64,000 nt of DNA from Simmondsia chinensis (GCA_018398585.1 JAGTTD010000007.1:14066320-14130319), one strand, 5' to 3'; shown: positions 29,751-42,503, numbered from the stretch's first letter. Made by a program: numbers and translations. Notes: a model not told the origin generated them from the letters alone.

Positions 29751-31166
29751 TGATAAGTCTAATTTAGTATATAATTAGTTATATCATTTTGATTCATTTT
29801 ATATCTAACTTTTATCACTTTTGCTCGTTTTTTACTATATTGCTATTTTCTTGCAAACACTTATTTCATGCTAAATCTTGCCTGGTTTATCATCAACATC
29901 AAGAATTATAAGCAAGATACATCAAATAAAAGCAAAAAAATAACAAAATCACCCCAAAACACACGGTTCATACATGAACTTACATAAAATAACACAAATA
30001 TGCAACAAGTTGCTTTGGGCGGCAACTTCTCTTCATTTTTATAATTCAAATACATTGCATAATACATGAATTCATCACTTGGAGCTGAATGTGCATGTTT
30101 TGGGCGGTGGAAACTCAGAAAAATAAAAAAATTGTAAGAACATAGCAAGTTGTAAAGCAGTCGCAACATCTAGCAAACGAGGAGCAAGTTTGATAAATTT
30201 TTCTTCATATTTTTATCACCCCTCAAACACTATAAATAGGGGATGTTTGTGAGTAGTTTAGGAATCCTCAACTCAGCAAACAATTCTCATACAAAGGAAG
30301 AAAGAAGAGAAAAAATGTGAGGAAGAAAGAAGGAGAAGGAAGGAAGAAAGTTTGGTTTGTAATTTTGTATTTTAAAGTTCTTTCTATCCTTTTCTTTTTT
30401 AAGTTCATGAATTTTGTCTTAGTTATGCTTTATTTTATGTCTGAACTAATTTTGTTATTCCAAGGCTATGATGTAGCCTAAGTTGTAATATACGCTATTT
30501 TCTAGTTCAACGTTTCCAATGTTTTGTTATTGCGTGGTTGAAGTATTTATCATTGTTCTTCATGAGTTTTAAATACTTGATCACCATTTAAGGCCTACAA
30601 TGATTCATAATGAGTCAGAGAGGAGATTTATGATGATTGCTAAGGTTATAAGCACCACAAATTGAGCAAATGCTCGAGAGAGATTAGCGTGATTTGTGTG
30701 ATTTTAAATGAAAATCATAGATCATTAAAAAATATTTTCTTATTTAAATTCATGCATGAGAGTGATGGTTTAATGTGTAAAAGAGCATACTAGATGTTGC
30801 TCGACAGATAATATTTAGTAAATTAGGGTTTTCAACCACCAACAAGCAATAAAAACATGAATATCGAGAATAGAAAGACGTATTAATTTAACTAGGTAAA
30901 ATCGGATGTCTTGGACCATATTTAAATCATAAAAACTGACAAAAATCATTACAAGTTTTCATAAAAATTTGTAAACATTTTTGTTCTTTTTTATTTTGTG
31001 TTATTTCATTTCAAAAAAACTATAATTTTCGGTCTTTCAAATAGCAGTGGAACTACTAATTTCTGTAGTCACTCAATAACAATCCTCATGGTAACAATAC
31101 TCTACTCACTAATTTATTACTTGATACGACTAGTGTACTTGCTAAGCATGCACCAAGTTAAGCACC
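29751..31166 (+). repeat. RT-F 5' LTR
   Basis: It starts TGATAAGTCTAATTTAG and ends near aagttaagcacc. TATA-like actataaatagggga lies at about 30229-30243. It parallels 35331-38277 except for the solo LTR there and small changes. Confidence 0.82.
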
Positions 31167-31170
31167 TAGT

Positions 31171-31187
31171 TTTTGGCGCTATTGCCG
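31171..31187 (+). promoter_or_regulatory. RT-F primer-binding site (Asp tRNA type, degenerate)
   Basis: TTTGGCGCTATTGCCGT resembles TGGCGCCGTTGCC, the complement of the Asp tRNA end used by many plant Athila/Tat elements, with changes in the middle. Confidence 0.6.
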
Positions 31188-31632
31188 TGGATTGTCTTTA
31201 ATTCAGTGATATTGACACCAACTAGTTTTTGTGCTAATTTGAAATTGTTAATAATTTGTAAATTTTATTCAAGTTTTAAAAAAAGAGCAAATTTCATTTG
31301 ATTCATTTTCAAAGATAAACTATTTGGAAAAAAAAAAAGTTTTCATATAGAACATACCCCGCTAAAAGGTGTGTTTTGATTAAATTTTGTTAGTTTTTTG
31401 TTGTTTTTCTTGTATTTGTTCCTTAGTTTCGTCTTTATTTTACTTCTAAATTCATTTTGTTAAAATTTTAAGAGTTAAAATTGTTATTTTAAAGTTTTTC
31501 AAAACATTAGTGTTACTACCCCTTTAAAATTTGGTTTTTGGTTAAAGATGTGTATATTTGTTTAATTTTGAAGTTTTTTCATATTTGTGTGTCTTTCTTT
31601 TGATTTTTTAAAGTTTATTTTTCTTATTTTGT

Positions 31633-33056
31633 ATGCAAGATCAAATTGAAAAAGAAATAACTCCTTTTAACCATGAAATCGAAAGAACACTTCGACTAAT
31701 TAGGAAAACTAAAAGGACTGAGACAATGGCTAATAATAATGGAAATGATGACAAAAGGCCTTTGAAAGATTACTCTATACCTACTGTTGGAGGGTGCATT
31801 TCCAGTATTCAACGTCCACCAATACAAGCAAACAATTTTGAAATTAAACCCGCTAGAATACAAATGATTAAACAAACTGTCCAATTTGGCGATATACCTA
31901 GTGAGGACCCGAACCTACATATCGCTAACTTCTTAGAAATATACAATACATTTAAGAATAATGGTGTCAATGATGATGCCATTTGCTTAAGGCTATTCTC
32001 GTTCTCACTAAGAGACAAAGCCAAAGCGTGGTTAATATCATGACCACCAGGAATATCACCACTTAGGATGATTTGGCCCAAAAATTTTTTGCTAAATATT
32101 TTTCACTAGCCAAATCAGCTAAGATGAGGAATGACATTACCTCGTTTGTACTATACGATACAGAATCTTTGCATGAAGTGTGGGAACGTTACAAAGAACT
32201 TTTGAGAAGGTGCCTACATCATGGTTTGCCAGTTTGGATGCAAGTCCAATCTTTTTACAACGGCTGGGCACCTAATACTCAGACGATGGTAGACACGGCT
32301 GCTGGAGGATATCTGAACCACAAAACCCCAGAAGAAGCATATGAATTGCTAGAAGTAATGTCTAGCAATAACTGTGTAAGAGAAACTGAGCAAACGAAAC
32401 CTATGGGAATGTGCGAGCTGGATGCAATAACAAAGTTAACCGCCCAGGTTTCAATGCTTCAAAAATAGATAGGTAACATGAATGTGAATGCCATTAATTC
32501 TCTTGTGCTAACGTGTGAATTTTGTGCAGGGAATCAATCTAGCATAGAGTGCCAAACAGGGAATATTTTCGCCCAATCAAGCCACGAACAAGCAAACTTT
32601 GTCTCAAATTTTCAAAAACAAAATAATCCATATTCTAACACTTATAATCCTGGGTGGAGAAACCACCAAAATTTCTCGTGGAATAATCAAGGGATTCAAA
32701 AATAACATTTTCAACCACCACTGGAAAGAAAAACCGATCTCGAGGAATTGTTCGGTAAGTTTATGCAAGACACTAGAAATTTCATGCAAAACACTAAAAT
32801 AGATCTTCGAAATCAAGAAAGCTTAATTCGAAATCAAGAGGCTACGATTAGAAACCTTGAGACCCAAATTGGACAAATTTCAAACCAACTTTCTACAAGA
32901 CCTCAAGGTTCTCTACCTAGTACCACAGTGACTAACCCTAGAGAGTATGTAAATGACATTTCTTTTGAAAGAATACCTAGGGAAGACAACCCAAACAGAA
33001 CTGTCATGACCACATCACACCTCGAACTTGAACGAGCAAAGGAGTCTGAAAACTAA
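31633..33056 (+). pseudogene. gag: RT-F gag pseudogene
   Basis: The first frame (31633-32043) encodes KDYSIPTVGGCISSIQRPPI, NNFEIKPARIQMIKQTVQFG and FSFSLRDKAKAWL, hallmarks of Athila-type Gag. After a TGA and a frame change the second (32073-32468) gives YKELLRRCLHHGLPVWMQVQ and TPEEAYELLE. CEFCAGNQSSIEC at about 32515 is a zinc knuckle whose His is Gln. A coiled-coil-prone segment follows at 32748-33056 (NQESLIRNQEATIRNLE). Several stops disable the gene. Confidence 0.82.
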
Positions 33057-33122
33057 GACGAGACTGAAGCAAAGAGGGCATAACCTAAGCCCTACAAATC
33101 AAAAATCCCATTTCCTTAACGA

Positions 33123-33780
33123 TTGAAAATGCAAAACATCGATAACCCATTTATGAAAACTTTCAAGAAATTACCTATTAATACACATATGTTGAAAGAA
33201 ATGCCCAAAAATGTAAAACTCTTGAAGGAAACCCTGTATAACAAAAGAAAACTGGAAGAGTTCGAGATCGTGGCACTGAATGAAGAATGTAGTGCCATAC
33301 TACAAAAGAAGCTTCCTCCTAAACTTAAAGATCCTAGGAGTTTTTCTATACCTTGCAACATCGGCGCCTGTACTTTTGACAATGCCCTATGTGATTTAGG
33401 TGCAAATATTATTTTGATGCCACTCTCTGTTTTCAGGAAGCTTGGTCTAGGAGAAGTAAAGCCCACCATGGTATCACTCAAATTGGCAGACAGGCCTATC
33501 AAGTATCCACGAGGAGTGGTACAGGATGTCTTGGTGAAAATAGACAAATTCATCTTTCCCGCTGATTTTATAGTGCTTGACATATAAGAGGATAAAGAAA
33601 TACCTCTAATTTGAGGATGCCCCTTCCTTGCTACGGGAAGGGCCTTAATTGATGTACATCAAGGAAAACTGATCCTAAGGGTAGAAGATGAGCAAGTGAT
33701 CTTCAATGTTCTTAAACCCATAGAACTCTCATCAGAGAAGGACACTTGTTTTCAAATTGAAGATCAAGTTTTTTTGCTAA
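33123..33780 (+). pseudogene. RT-F protease region
   Basis: The frame 33123-33587 contains LCDLGANIILMPLSVFRKLG, the Athila/Tat form of the retropepsin active site (D-L-G in place of D-S/T-G), and IKYPRGVVQDVLVKIDKFIF. After a TAA near 33587 the next frame gives FLATGRALIDVHQGKLILRV, the last part of the protease fold. The reading then ends, and the reverse transcriptase expected next is missing. Confidence 0.8.
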
Positions 33781-35330
33781 GTCGGAGGCTTTGAGAGCCA
33801 AGAATGATTTAGCAAAGAAAGGTGCCAAGATTATAAGAAGAAAATTCAAAGAATGGCGCATAAAGATTAAGGATCTTATGGCTGGAGAAGGTGGAAGTGG
33901 TCGAATAAAGAAGGGCACGAAAAAGATTCATGGAAGAAAATTGTCACTGAAGGTGGATGGTGGAAGTTCCATTCTCTTAAAGGATTCGGGATAGAATATC
34001 ATCGAAAGTCGAGCTAATGACTATAAATTTAGCACTTCGTGGGAGGCAACCCAAGTGTTTCTTTCCTCACTTCTTTTATTTTATTTTCCTTTTTTTATTA
34101 TTTTTTCCTGTTTCTGTATCTTTTTTTTTTTTTATTCAAACAGGCATTTTGAAACAAGTTTGGGGGTAACCTAATCACAACGTTCACCATGAATCCTCAA
34201 ACCTGGAAGTATCTCTTACTTACTGCTTCATTCTTTATATTTCTTTTAACATTGAAAACAATGTTAACTTTAAGTTTTTGGGGTGGGAGAAACAATTTAA
34301 AAAAAAAAAAAAAAATTGAACAAAAAGATTGTCTATTTTCTACAGTTTTGATCATTAGTCTTTTTAAAATTTCATTTAAAAAAAGAAATAACAAGAAGAA
34401 GAAGAACTTATCATCATGCTTTTGAGGCAATTTTTCTACTTTTTTTTTTTAGCTCATTTACCTTAATGAGATTTCAATAACATGATAATCAATTGTTTTT
34501 GTGTTCTAATTGCAAAATACGATCTAATCTAAGGCACTATCTTGATAAAACTATATTATTTGAGTTTACTAGTTAGCATGGCTGTTTTACTTTTCTTTCT
34601 GATTAAAAAATGCTCAAATTTGAATGGATTGCATTAAGATTATCATTTACACAGTAGACTTTGAAGAATTATGCATAAATCTTAAAAAAAAAAAAAGGAA
34701 AGCATCTCTAGCACCACTATCCTACATAAATAATTTTAAGATATGTGCTACCCATTAAGAGGAGTCTTAGTGGTGGCTTCTCTTACTTATGGATCATCGC
34801 CCAGGAGTCGGAGCTTGATTCTCACTGAATATATACTTGGGAATTCATAATAAAGACATCTCAGTGGTGGCTTCTCTTACTTATGGGTCATCGCCCAGGA
34901 GTCGGAGCTTGATTCTCACTGAAGATTTACTCATGAACCGAGATTGACTTGAGCAAACAAATTCCTTAAATTAAAAAAGAAAAATGAAAAAGACACTTTT
35001 TGTGAATAATTTAGTTTTAGGCATACTTGATAAGTCTTGTTATGAGTGATATGATTTTTGTCTTTATTCGATTTGAACGTCTTGAGATTAGAAAAAATGG
35101 ATAAATATAATTTGCTTCTTTTGAATTTGGTTACCTAGGTAATTGACAGGTTTTTCATTAGAAAAGATGGTTTTGCCTTTAGAACCTTAAACTATGAGCC
35201 TCGGTCATTTTTTTCTCAATAGGAGTACACTTGCTTTAAATTGTGGTAGAATTCTTAAAAAGCATGAGATCGGGCGCTTTAATGTTTAGCCTTGCTCGAG
35301 GACGGGTAAGATTTAAGTTTGGGGGTATTT
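33781..35330 (+). other. RT-F 3' interior with direct repeat
   Basis: A short Lys-rich frame (33791-33994) has no recognised domain. The phrase cgtgggaggcaacccaagtg at about 34039 is typical of 3' regions of Athila/Tat relatives. A segment of about 65 bp, beginning agtggtggcttctcttactt, occurs twice (from about 34769 and 34863). The polypurine tract agtttgggggtatttt ends at 35330. A long A run lies at about 34299-34314. Confidence 0.6.
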
Positions 35331-38277
35331 TGATAAGTCTAATTTAGTATACAATTAGTTATATCATTTTGATTCATTTACATCTAACTTTTATTGCTTT
35401 TGCTCTTTTTTGACTATATTGTCATTTTCTTATAAAAACACTTAATTCATGTAATACCCAGTTAAAAAAAAGAAGGACAAATTTAACCTCACTTTCCCTT
35501 TTCCTCTTTCTCTCTCTCCCGTGAACCCCCCCCCCCCTTCCTTCTCTCTCTCTCTTCGCCCTTGACCGGCCTCCCCCTACCACCGCCGGTACAACTCCAA
35601 CCACCATGATACCGCTTGACTGCCTCCCTTTCCATGGTACTGCTCGACCTTGGTGCCGCTTCCCACCGCCACGGTACCGTCCGACCACCACGGTACCGCT
35701 TGACCTCTCAGGGTCTATAAATAGCCCAAACCCTCAACCCCTCAAACCTCACACGTCTCACCGCATAGTCTCTCTCTCCTCTCGGTTTCTCTCTCTATCA
35801 CTCACGGCTCTTTCATTGCTCCGGTCACCTTGCCGACACGGCTCCTGCCACCTCGCTGACGTCTCCACCTTGCCATTGGCTTGAGAGCTAAACTTTGGAA
35901 TTAAAAGCTAGTGAAGGTTAGTATTACTACTCCTCCTAATTGTTTATAAAATATGAAAAAAAAAAATGCTTTACATGGTTTGATATTTAAGACTTATATT
36001 TGAATAATTTATTAGCTTGTTAAAAGAGGTTCAGGCATCTATACTTGGTTGATTATGTGATTTCTACTCTTATGATTTGAGCTATGCTGATTTATATGTT
36101 GAAGTTATAATTTTGAAGAAGTTGTATTTGTGAGTATGTGAAGGTAACTATTGTGAACCTTTGATTTAAATTGAAAGATTTTTGTGAGAAGAGCTTACAG
36201 ATAACTATATTGACCCTCTGAGGGCTATCGATGATAGAATGTGAAATGTTAAAGTCGCTATGTGACCCCGTCGTGGGAATAATACCGGCACATAGATCTA
36301 TGTTTGATCCTAGCGGATTTGTCGACTTAGAACCGGTTCGAATATGTGAAACATGAATGTCGATTTGTGACCCTGCCGCGGGAATAATACCAGCAGTAGT
36401 TTCCGTTTTGTCTGTGAGTTTTACCAAAAGTGCTCTTGTAAATAAGTTAAATTATAAAACATTGGTTCGTGCTACTTTAACGTGATAAATTGATTTTAGT
36501 GGTTTTTGGTTGGGATTTTATCCATTTTAAATAATATGCCTGATCTGGGTAGGGAATGTGATATAATTACTGAGCATGTGGTTTGCTCACCCAATTTGTT
36601 TATTTTCCAGATTAGTAACCCATGGCAAATTCCTGAAAGAAGGAATGAGGAAGCGGCTTACTAGATCGAGAATTAGTTTATTTCGCGTAGTTAAATAGTA
36701 AAAGAACTCTGTAGTAGCATATCAGAGACTATATGAGATATTGTAATTTTAAGCTTTCGCACTAGTAATATTAAATTATTAGTTTATTGTATTTAGGACT
36801 ATGTTTTACAAATTTTTAGGAATAGTTTATGTATTTTGAAGAATTTTGATTGAAAATATTCGGGCTTCGTACTATGATAAGGGGATTCATTATAGTACGA
36901 CCGTGTAGCGCCCTTTGACTTAAGCCTATTCGGTAATAACATTCGGGGGCGTTACATTTCATGCTAAATCTTGCTAGGTTTTATCATCAACATCAACAAG
37001 TAGAAGCAATATACATCAAATAAAAGCAAAAAAAAAAAAAAAAAAAAAAAAAACAAAAACAAAATCACACAGTTCATACACGAGCCTACGTAGAATAACA
37101 CAAATATGCAACAAGTTGCTTTGGGCGGAAACTTTTCTTCATTTTTATAATTCAAATACATTGTATAATACATGAATTCATCACTTGGAGCAAAATGTGC
37201 AGGTTTTGGGCGGTGGAAACTTAGAAAAATAAAAAAATTGCAAGAACGTAGCAAGTTGTAAAGCAACCACACATCTAGTAAATGAGGAGCAAGTTTGACA
37301 ATATTTTCTTCACGCTTTTATCACCCCTCAAACACTATAAATAGGGGATGTTTGTGAGTAGTTTAGGCATCCTTAATTCAGCAAAAAATTCTCATGTAAA
37401 GGAAGAAAGAAGAGGAAAAACGTGAGGAATAAAGAAGGACAAGGAAGGAAGAAAATTTGGTTTGCAATTTTATATTTTTAAGTTCTTTCTATCCTTTTCT
37501 TCTTTAAGTTCATGAATTTTCTCTTAGTTATGCTTTATTTTATGTCTATCATGAACTAATTTTGTTATTCCATGGCTACAATGTAGCCTAGATTATAATA
37601 TACGCTCTTTTCTAGTTCAATGTTTACAATGTTTTGTTATTACGTTGTTGAAGTGTTTATCATTACTCTTCATGAGTTTTAAATGTTTGATCACCATTTA
37701 AGGCCTACAATGATTCATAATGAGTCGGAGAGGAGAATTATGATGATTGCTAAGGTAATAAGCACCACAAATTGAGCGAACGCTCGAGAGAGATTAACGC
37801 GATTTGTGTGGTTTTAAATGAAAGTTATAGATCTTTAAAAACTCTTTTTTTTATTTAAATTCATGCACGAGAGTGATGGGTTAATATGTAAAATAGCATA
37901 CTAAATATTGCTCGGGAGAGAATATTTAGTAAATTAGAGTTTTCAACCATCAACATGCAAAAACAACATAAATATCAAGAATAGAAAGGCGTATTAATTC
38001 AACTAGGTGAAATCAGATGCCTTGGACCCTATTAAAATCACAAAAACCAACAAAAATCAGTAAAAGTTTTCATACAAATTTGTAAACATTTTTGTTCTTT
38101 TTTATTTTGTGTTATTTTATTTCAAAAAACTACAATTTTCGGCCTTTCAAATAGCACTGGAACTACTAATTTCGGTACTCACTCTATAACAATCCTCATG
38201 GGAACGATACTCTACTCACTACTATATTACTTGATACGATTATTGCACTTGCTAAGCATATACCAAGTTAAGCATCA
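35331..38277 (+). repeat. RT-F 3' LTR, split by a solo LTR
   Basis: The LTR parts are 35331-35449 and 36957-38277. They match the 5' LTR, with TATA-like actataaatagggga at about 37334. The end is aagcatca. An A run of about 27 at 37029-37053 is longer than in the 5' LTR. Confidence 0.82.
35450..36956 (+). mobile_element. Solo LTR of about 1.5 kb
   Basis: It begins TGTAATACCCAG and ends GGGGGCGTTACA, flanked by ATTCA (35445-35449) and TTTCA (36957-36961). The 5' LTR of RT-F lacks it, proving insertion. It has a TATA-like tctataaatagccc at 35712-35725, a C run of 12 at 35526-35537, and two copies of a 'tgtgacccygycgygggaataatacc' motif near 36262 and 36367. No interior genes are present, so unequal recombination between two LTRs is the likely origin. 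Orientation is taken from the TATA box. Confidence 0.78.
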
Positions 38278-39860
38278 ATAGATCTGTAGAATTCCACAGT
38301 AAGTGGCACTTGCACCTAGGTCATATTAATCCAAATAGGATTCAAAGACTAGTTTATGATGGACTTAAAGGATCATTAGGTTAAAAAGGTTCACAAGTTT
38401 GTGAAGCATATTTGAAGGAGTGGCGACTAATAGCTGTGTAATTGTGATAAAACTATTGAGTTGCTCAAACTTGTTGTAAGGTGTTTGTGGGCTGATGAAT
38501 GTTCAAGAATTAGGATGCTATGACTATCTCATCAGCTTTATGGATAATTACTTAAGGTATTGATACATACATACATACATGCACACACACGTGCGCACAC
38601 ACACACCCACATGCACCCACACACACATATATACCTATTGAGACGGATGTTTGAATTTTTTGAAAAGTTCAAAGAATTTAAGTTTGAAGTTAAGATCAGC
38701 TAGGTAGAGGTATCAAGACACTTCAATTAGATCGAAGTAGTGAGTACTTTTTTAGGAGTTCGTATCCGTTTATTGCAAATGGTGGTAAGATCCTCAATGG
38801 GTCTTGCTATTCTACCTTTGATATTTTAGGGAATATGCCTTACAGAGTTACTTACCCACTGCTTGATTCCACACAAATTAGTTCGTAAAATGCCTAGTTG
38901 ACATGGATTGGTTAAAGGCCTTGTATGGGTATCTCTGAATTCGGGAATGTTTAGCCCATGTGTTTACAAAAGATACTGATAAGTTGGAATCAAGGATAGA
39001 GTGTGTGTTTATCGGTGAGTTATCATAAAGAAGGGGTGATCTATTTTATTGTCCACATACCAAAAGGTTTATTATGTCAATAGTTTTAGTGACGATAAGA
39101 GTAGAAATAATCTTATGTGAAAGAGATATTAAGCATATTGGATTGAAATGAGTCTATAAGAGAGAGAGGAGCAGACAGAATGTAAAAACCTTCAAAGCAA
39201 GACTAGTGCAAAAGGGTTACACCCAAAAGGCAGTAATCGACTATGACGCTACTTTCTCATCGTTTATGGTGGAACAAAAACAAAAATTTCGATTTGAACA
39301 CATCAAAGCCGAAGAACAACTCGGAGTCCACCGAAAGAGAAACATAGGCTAGAGTTTTGAGTTGAGTATTTGTTGCATGAGAAATACATTTAGCAAAAGA
39401 ATGTATTTATAGCAAACTAAAATAAACCCTAGAATGCAAAGTTACAAATTGCTGCTATACCGTCCGTAAAACATAAAGTGGCCAAAAAACATGTTTAGAG
39501 GCTAAATATGGGAAAACTAGGTAGGGCCAATGCTAAAGTGGTTGGGGTTGTTTACTTCGATTTGATAAGTAATTCACACCGTAACTTCTTAGGGATCAAA
39601 AGTTATGGTCATTTGAAGTTGACATTGTAGATTAGTGTTTGGTGCCCACTTGTTTAGGTCACTGCAGATCCAATTGCTTTACGAACTCTTCGACTACTCA
39701 TCCTGCATCACCAGCTACTATGCTTAAGTCCATTAGAATACTCTTATCCATTGTTATTGTGACTTTGAGATATGGCAAATGAATGTCAAGATAGCCTTAT
39801 TGAATGGTCCTCTTGGGAAGGATATCTATATGATACAACCAAACGATTTCATTTTGAAGA
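38278..39860 (+). pseudogene. Copia integrase and reverse transcriptase remnant (right half)
   Basis: Resuming after RT-F, the plus strand encodes FHSKWHLHLGHINPNRIQRL, the Copia pre-integrase zinc region. Integrase-core remnants follow (FEFFEKFKEFKFEV), then the start of the reverse transcriptase (TFKARLVQKGYTQKA and YDATFSSF), and after a further insertion SIRILLSIVIV and LLGKDIYMIQPNDF. Stops and frame changes are frequent. A CA/CATA microsatellite lies at about 38565-38635. No Copia LTR was identified. Confidence 0.75.
39253..39720. other. Insertion within the Copia reverse transcriptase
   Basis: The frame breaks after DATFSSF and the next recognisable Copia segment starts at about 39722. 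The intervening 460 bp has no coding signal and includes 'gtatttatagcaaactaaaa', an inverted TATA-like motif such as occurs in minus-strand LTRs. A solo LTR or LTR fragment is possible, but I could not define ends or target duplications. Confidence 0.4.
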
Positions 39861-40211
39861 ATTAAGAAAGAGCATTAGCACACAAGCATTTCATTTCTAC
39901 ATAGTCAAGCACTGAAAAAAGATACTTTTTGGAGGGCCTGCAATTGCCATAGAAATTGTATTGCGTGAGCACGCGATTGAGTTTGAAATGTTTCCAAGGT
40001 ATTCTAAGCATTCTTGGTTGATGTTGCCTTTGTAATACTACCCGGAATTCTTTCACTAATTATGGATTTAACCATAGAAACATCATGTGGTCCTTCCATT
40101 TCTCTTAAACATATGTTGGATTGATTCTAGGTGATACATCTAAGGCATGTAAGTCACCACCTCTGGTTGATCATTACGGTGTTGGTACTCTCATTGGACG
40201 CTTGTAAGTAT
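39861..40211. other. Interval without visible gene
   Basis: I see nothing recognisable here. It separates the Copia remnant from RT-G. Confidence 0.35.
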
Positions 40212-40614
40212 TGACTTAACTTGGTATCATGACCTAGAAGATTACTATCAATCAACAATGAAGAATTTGGAAGAAAGAACTAAAAATTGCAGTGGAATAA
40301 GGAAATAGTAGCAGCAACAACGAGGAAGCAGAGAAGGAATCTAGGAGGAGGAGGAGGAGGGAGGAGGGAGGAGGGAGGAGGGTAGGGTTGGGGGGGGGAG
40401 TTTGAAGAAATTGTGAGAGAGGGAGTTACAATTGAATATTAAAATAAAAACTATTTATAGAGTTTACTGGGCAAAATACTAAAAAAGAACAAAAAATTAT
40501 GAAAAATAAAAAAATTGGTAAGAAATGGCTTTTCCCGCCTATCAGGGTCGATCCGATCGATTGGGTGAAATATCCGATCAATCCAATATTTTCAAAACAT
40601 TACATTACCCAACA
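40212..40614 (-). repeat. RT-G 3' LTR
   Basis: Its plus-strand end acattacccaaca is followed by a 22-base C run (40615-40636), read as G on the minus strand where the polypurine tract belongs. The LTR contains a GGA-rich, G4-prone stretch at 40344-40398 and an inverted TATA-like ctatttatagag at about 40450. Confidence 0.6.
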
Positions 40615-40699
40615 CCCCCCCCCCCCCCCCCCCCCCTCCTCTTCAAAAAAAAAAAAAAAAAGGAAAAGCCAATCCTTGTCTCAAGGATTTAAACTAGGG

Positions 40700-42503
40700 A
40701 ATTGAGAAAAGTGCAATCTTTCTACATTGCTTCATCTTTGCTAAGATTGGATCATTGTGCTAGTACTTGAGGCATTAGAGCATTGTTTCTTTTTCCACTT
40801 CTTCGATCTAGGATAGCTAGGGGCTTAGCTAACATGGAATCATCTAAATTCACAACAAGAGTGTCTTGAGGCCTATCAACGCAACAGATTTTGCCAAGAC
40901 AACAACAAGTTCCTTTGGATAGAGCTTTCTTCACTTTGCCTTCCTTGATCCAATTACAAGAACCGTTATTTGAAATTCCTTGCAAGATAATAGGCTTTCC
41001 ATCCTTTTGAATTATTAGCCATACATTAACAAAATCAAGTTGAATGGGGTTATGGGCTTACATTCAATCAACCCCTAAAAGGATATCACACCTACTTGCC
41101 CTAAGCACCCTAAAATTGTACTTAAGGGATTGTCCATGCACATTTGCCATGAAAAATTAGGGCTTCTGGTATGGGTGATCATTTTGTCACATTAGCAACC
41201 TTGACAAGAAGGGAAGGTCTTCGGGTGAGTTTAAATCCTCTAACCTTAGCCAATCTTGAATCAATAGGACTTTGAGTTCACCCACTATCAACTAAGACTA
41301 ACACTCCTTCCTTTTTGACTAATCCTTTGATTCTATGCATTCTATGCTCAGTTCCACACTTCATACAAGTAATGGAGATGATATTAAACCAAGGTCTTCT
41401 TCTCTAAATATCTATTATCAAAATCTTGGTTTTATTCACCATGCTCAATGGTCTTAGTCTGAGTTTGGCATTTTTCTGTAAAAACCGAAATAATTTTCCT
41501 TCCTTGACAAGTATGGTCGGGGAAATAACGGTCATTATACTTGAAACAAATAGGGAAAGGCTTCTTTGAATCAAAAGCTTCTTAGCATTATTGATACTAG
41601 GCAAAGGGGTTAGAAGAAGACAAAGAAATCTTATGTCTAACTCCAACTGAAGCCTTCAATTGGGATGAGTTCAGTTCTTTGAATAAGTTAAACTACTTTT
41701 GGTGAAATAGCAGAATTCATGATTCCTTGAGTAACATCTTAGTGGTATAAGACTTTTTATGATGAATTTGAATTAAAGTTATTGTTGGAACTTTGCGGAT
41801 GTGCTAATTCATAATGTCTAGCAAGTTCAAAAGCATTCACTAAGGTTCTTTGTTTAAACATAGCAATTAAGTGTTTAAGTTCAGGTTTTAACTCGGTCAA
41901 ATAGCTTAATATAAATACACTTTTCAAAAGTATGAATCAAATTTAAGCATATAGGACTTATGTTCTTTGAATCGTGTTTGATATTCAAGAATGGAACCAC
42001 TTTGTTGAAGTTTAATAAACTCGTCAACCACACATCCATAATTTCTAACACCAAGTATGACACAAAGATCTTCACAAAGTCTTCCCAAATTACTAATGTC
42101 ATTCTAGTAAGTACCCCTTAAGCAAAGTGCCCATATCACCATCCAACTAAATTTCTAGGGTCTCCCTTGTTTCTTGATCAAAGATATCAAAGAAATTAAA
42201 ATACTCGTCACATCTATGAGCAAAATTCCTAGGATTGCTAGAATCAAATATTGGGAAGTCATCTTTGGGGGTTTGGCATCCTAGGTCTAGGTTGGTATTG
42301 GGGTTCTCGGTCATAGTGTTTATAGTTTTTGTGATAAATATGTTTTTGGTCCCTGAAGTCAAAATTCCAAGCGTTTTGATGGTAGAGCCTTCTTTATGGA
42401 GGGGAATCTTGATCAAATTCTTCCCTTTCAAGCCTTCTATCAATCCTAGCACCAGCTGAGGTTCGGTTAACTTCAATTGGGGCCTTATCATTAAATGCAT
42501 CAC
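40700..42503 (-). pseudogene. RT-G gag and protease remnants
   Basis: On the minus strand the frame from 42503 encodes DFPIFDSSNPRNFAHRCDEY, a Gag entry motif, and ends near 42147. At about 41555-41495 a zinc-knuckle-like ICFKYNDRYFPDHTC appears, with one Cys changed to Tyr. At about 41300 VLVDSG is the protease active site, directly followed by a TGA. The last part (from about 41010) reads LIIQKDGKPIILQGIS and similar, normally encoded between protease and reverse transcriptase. Many stops are present. Confidence 0.68.

Larger units (their letters stand above)
29751..38277 (+). mobile_element. RT-F, Athila-like gag-pro LTR element
   Basis: LTRs of about 1.4 kb lie at 29751-31166 and 35331-38277, the second interrupted by a solo LTR. 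The primer-binding site ttggcgctattgcc and the tract agtttgggggtatttt are typical of the Athila/Tat side of Gypsy. The interior has gag and protease only, with no reverse transcriptase, RNase H or integrase. Flanks ATAAA (29746-29750) and ATAGA (38278-38282) are a likely target duplication with one mismatch. It split a Copia element. Confidence 0.82.

Noticed and set aside
32604..32816. Minus-strand hydrophobic frame
   Set aside because: Antisense to the RT-F gag, with no independent support.
34189..34425. Short Lys/Phe-rich frame
   Set aside because: It is built around A and T runs, has no motif, and lies in the RT-F 3' interior.
33781..35330. Envelope-like gene in RT-F (some Athila elements have one)
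   Set aside because: Only short Lys-rich frames are present, with no signal peptide or transmembrane pattern and no pol upstream.
38565..38635. CRISPR-like direct repeats
   Set aside because: This is a plain CA/CATA microsatellite without spacers, and the genome is eukaryotic.
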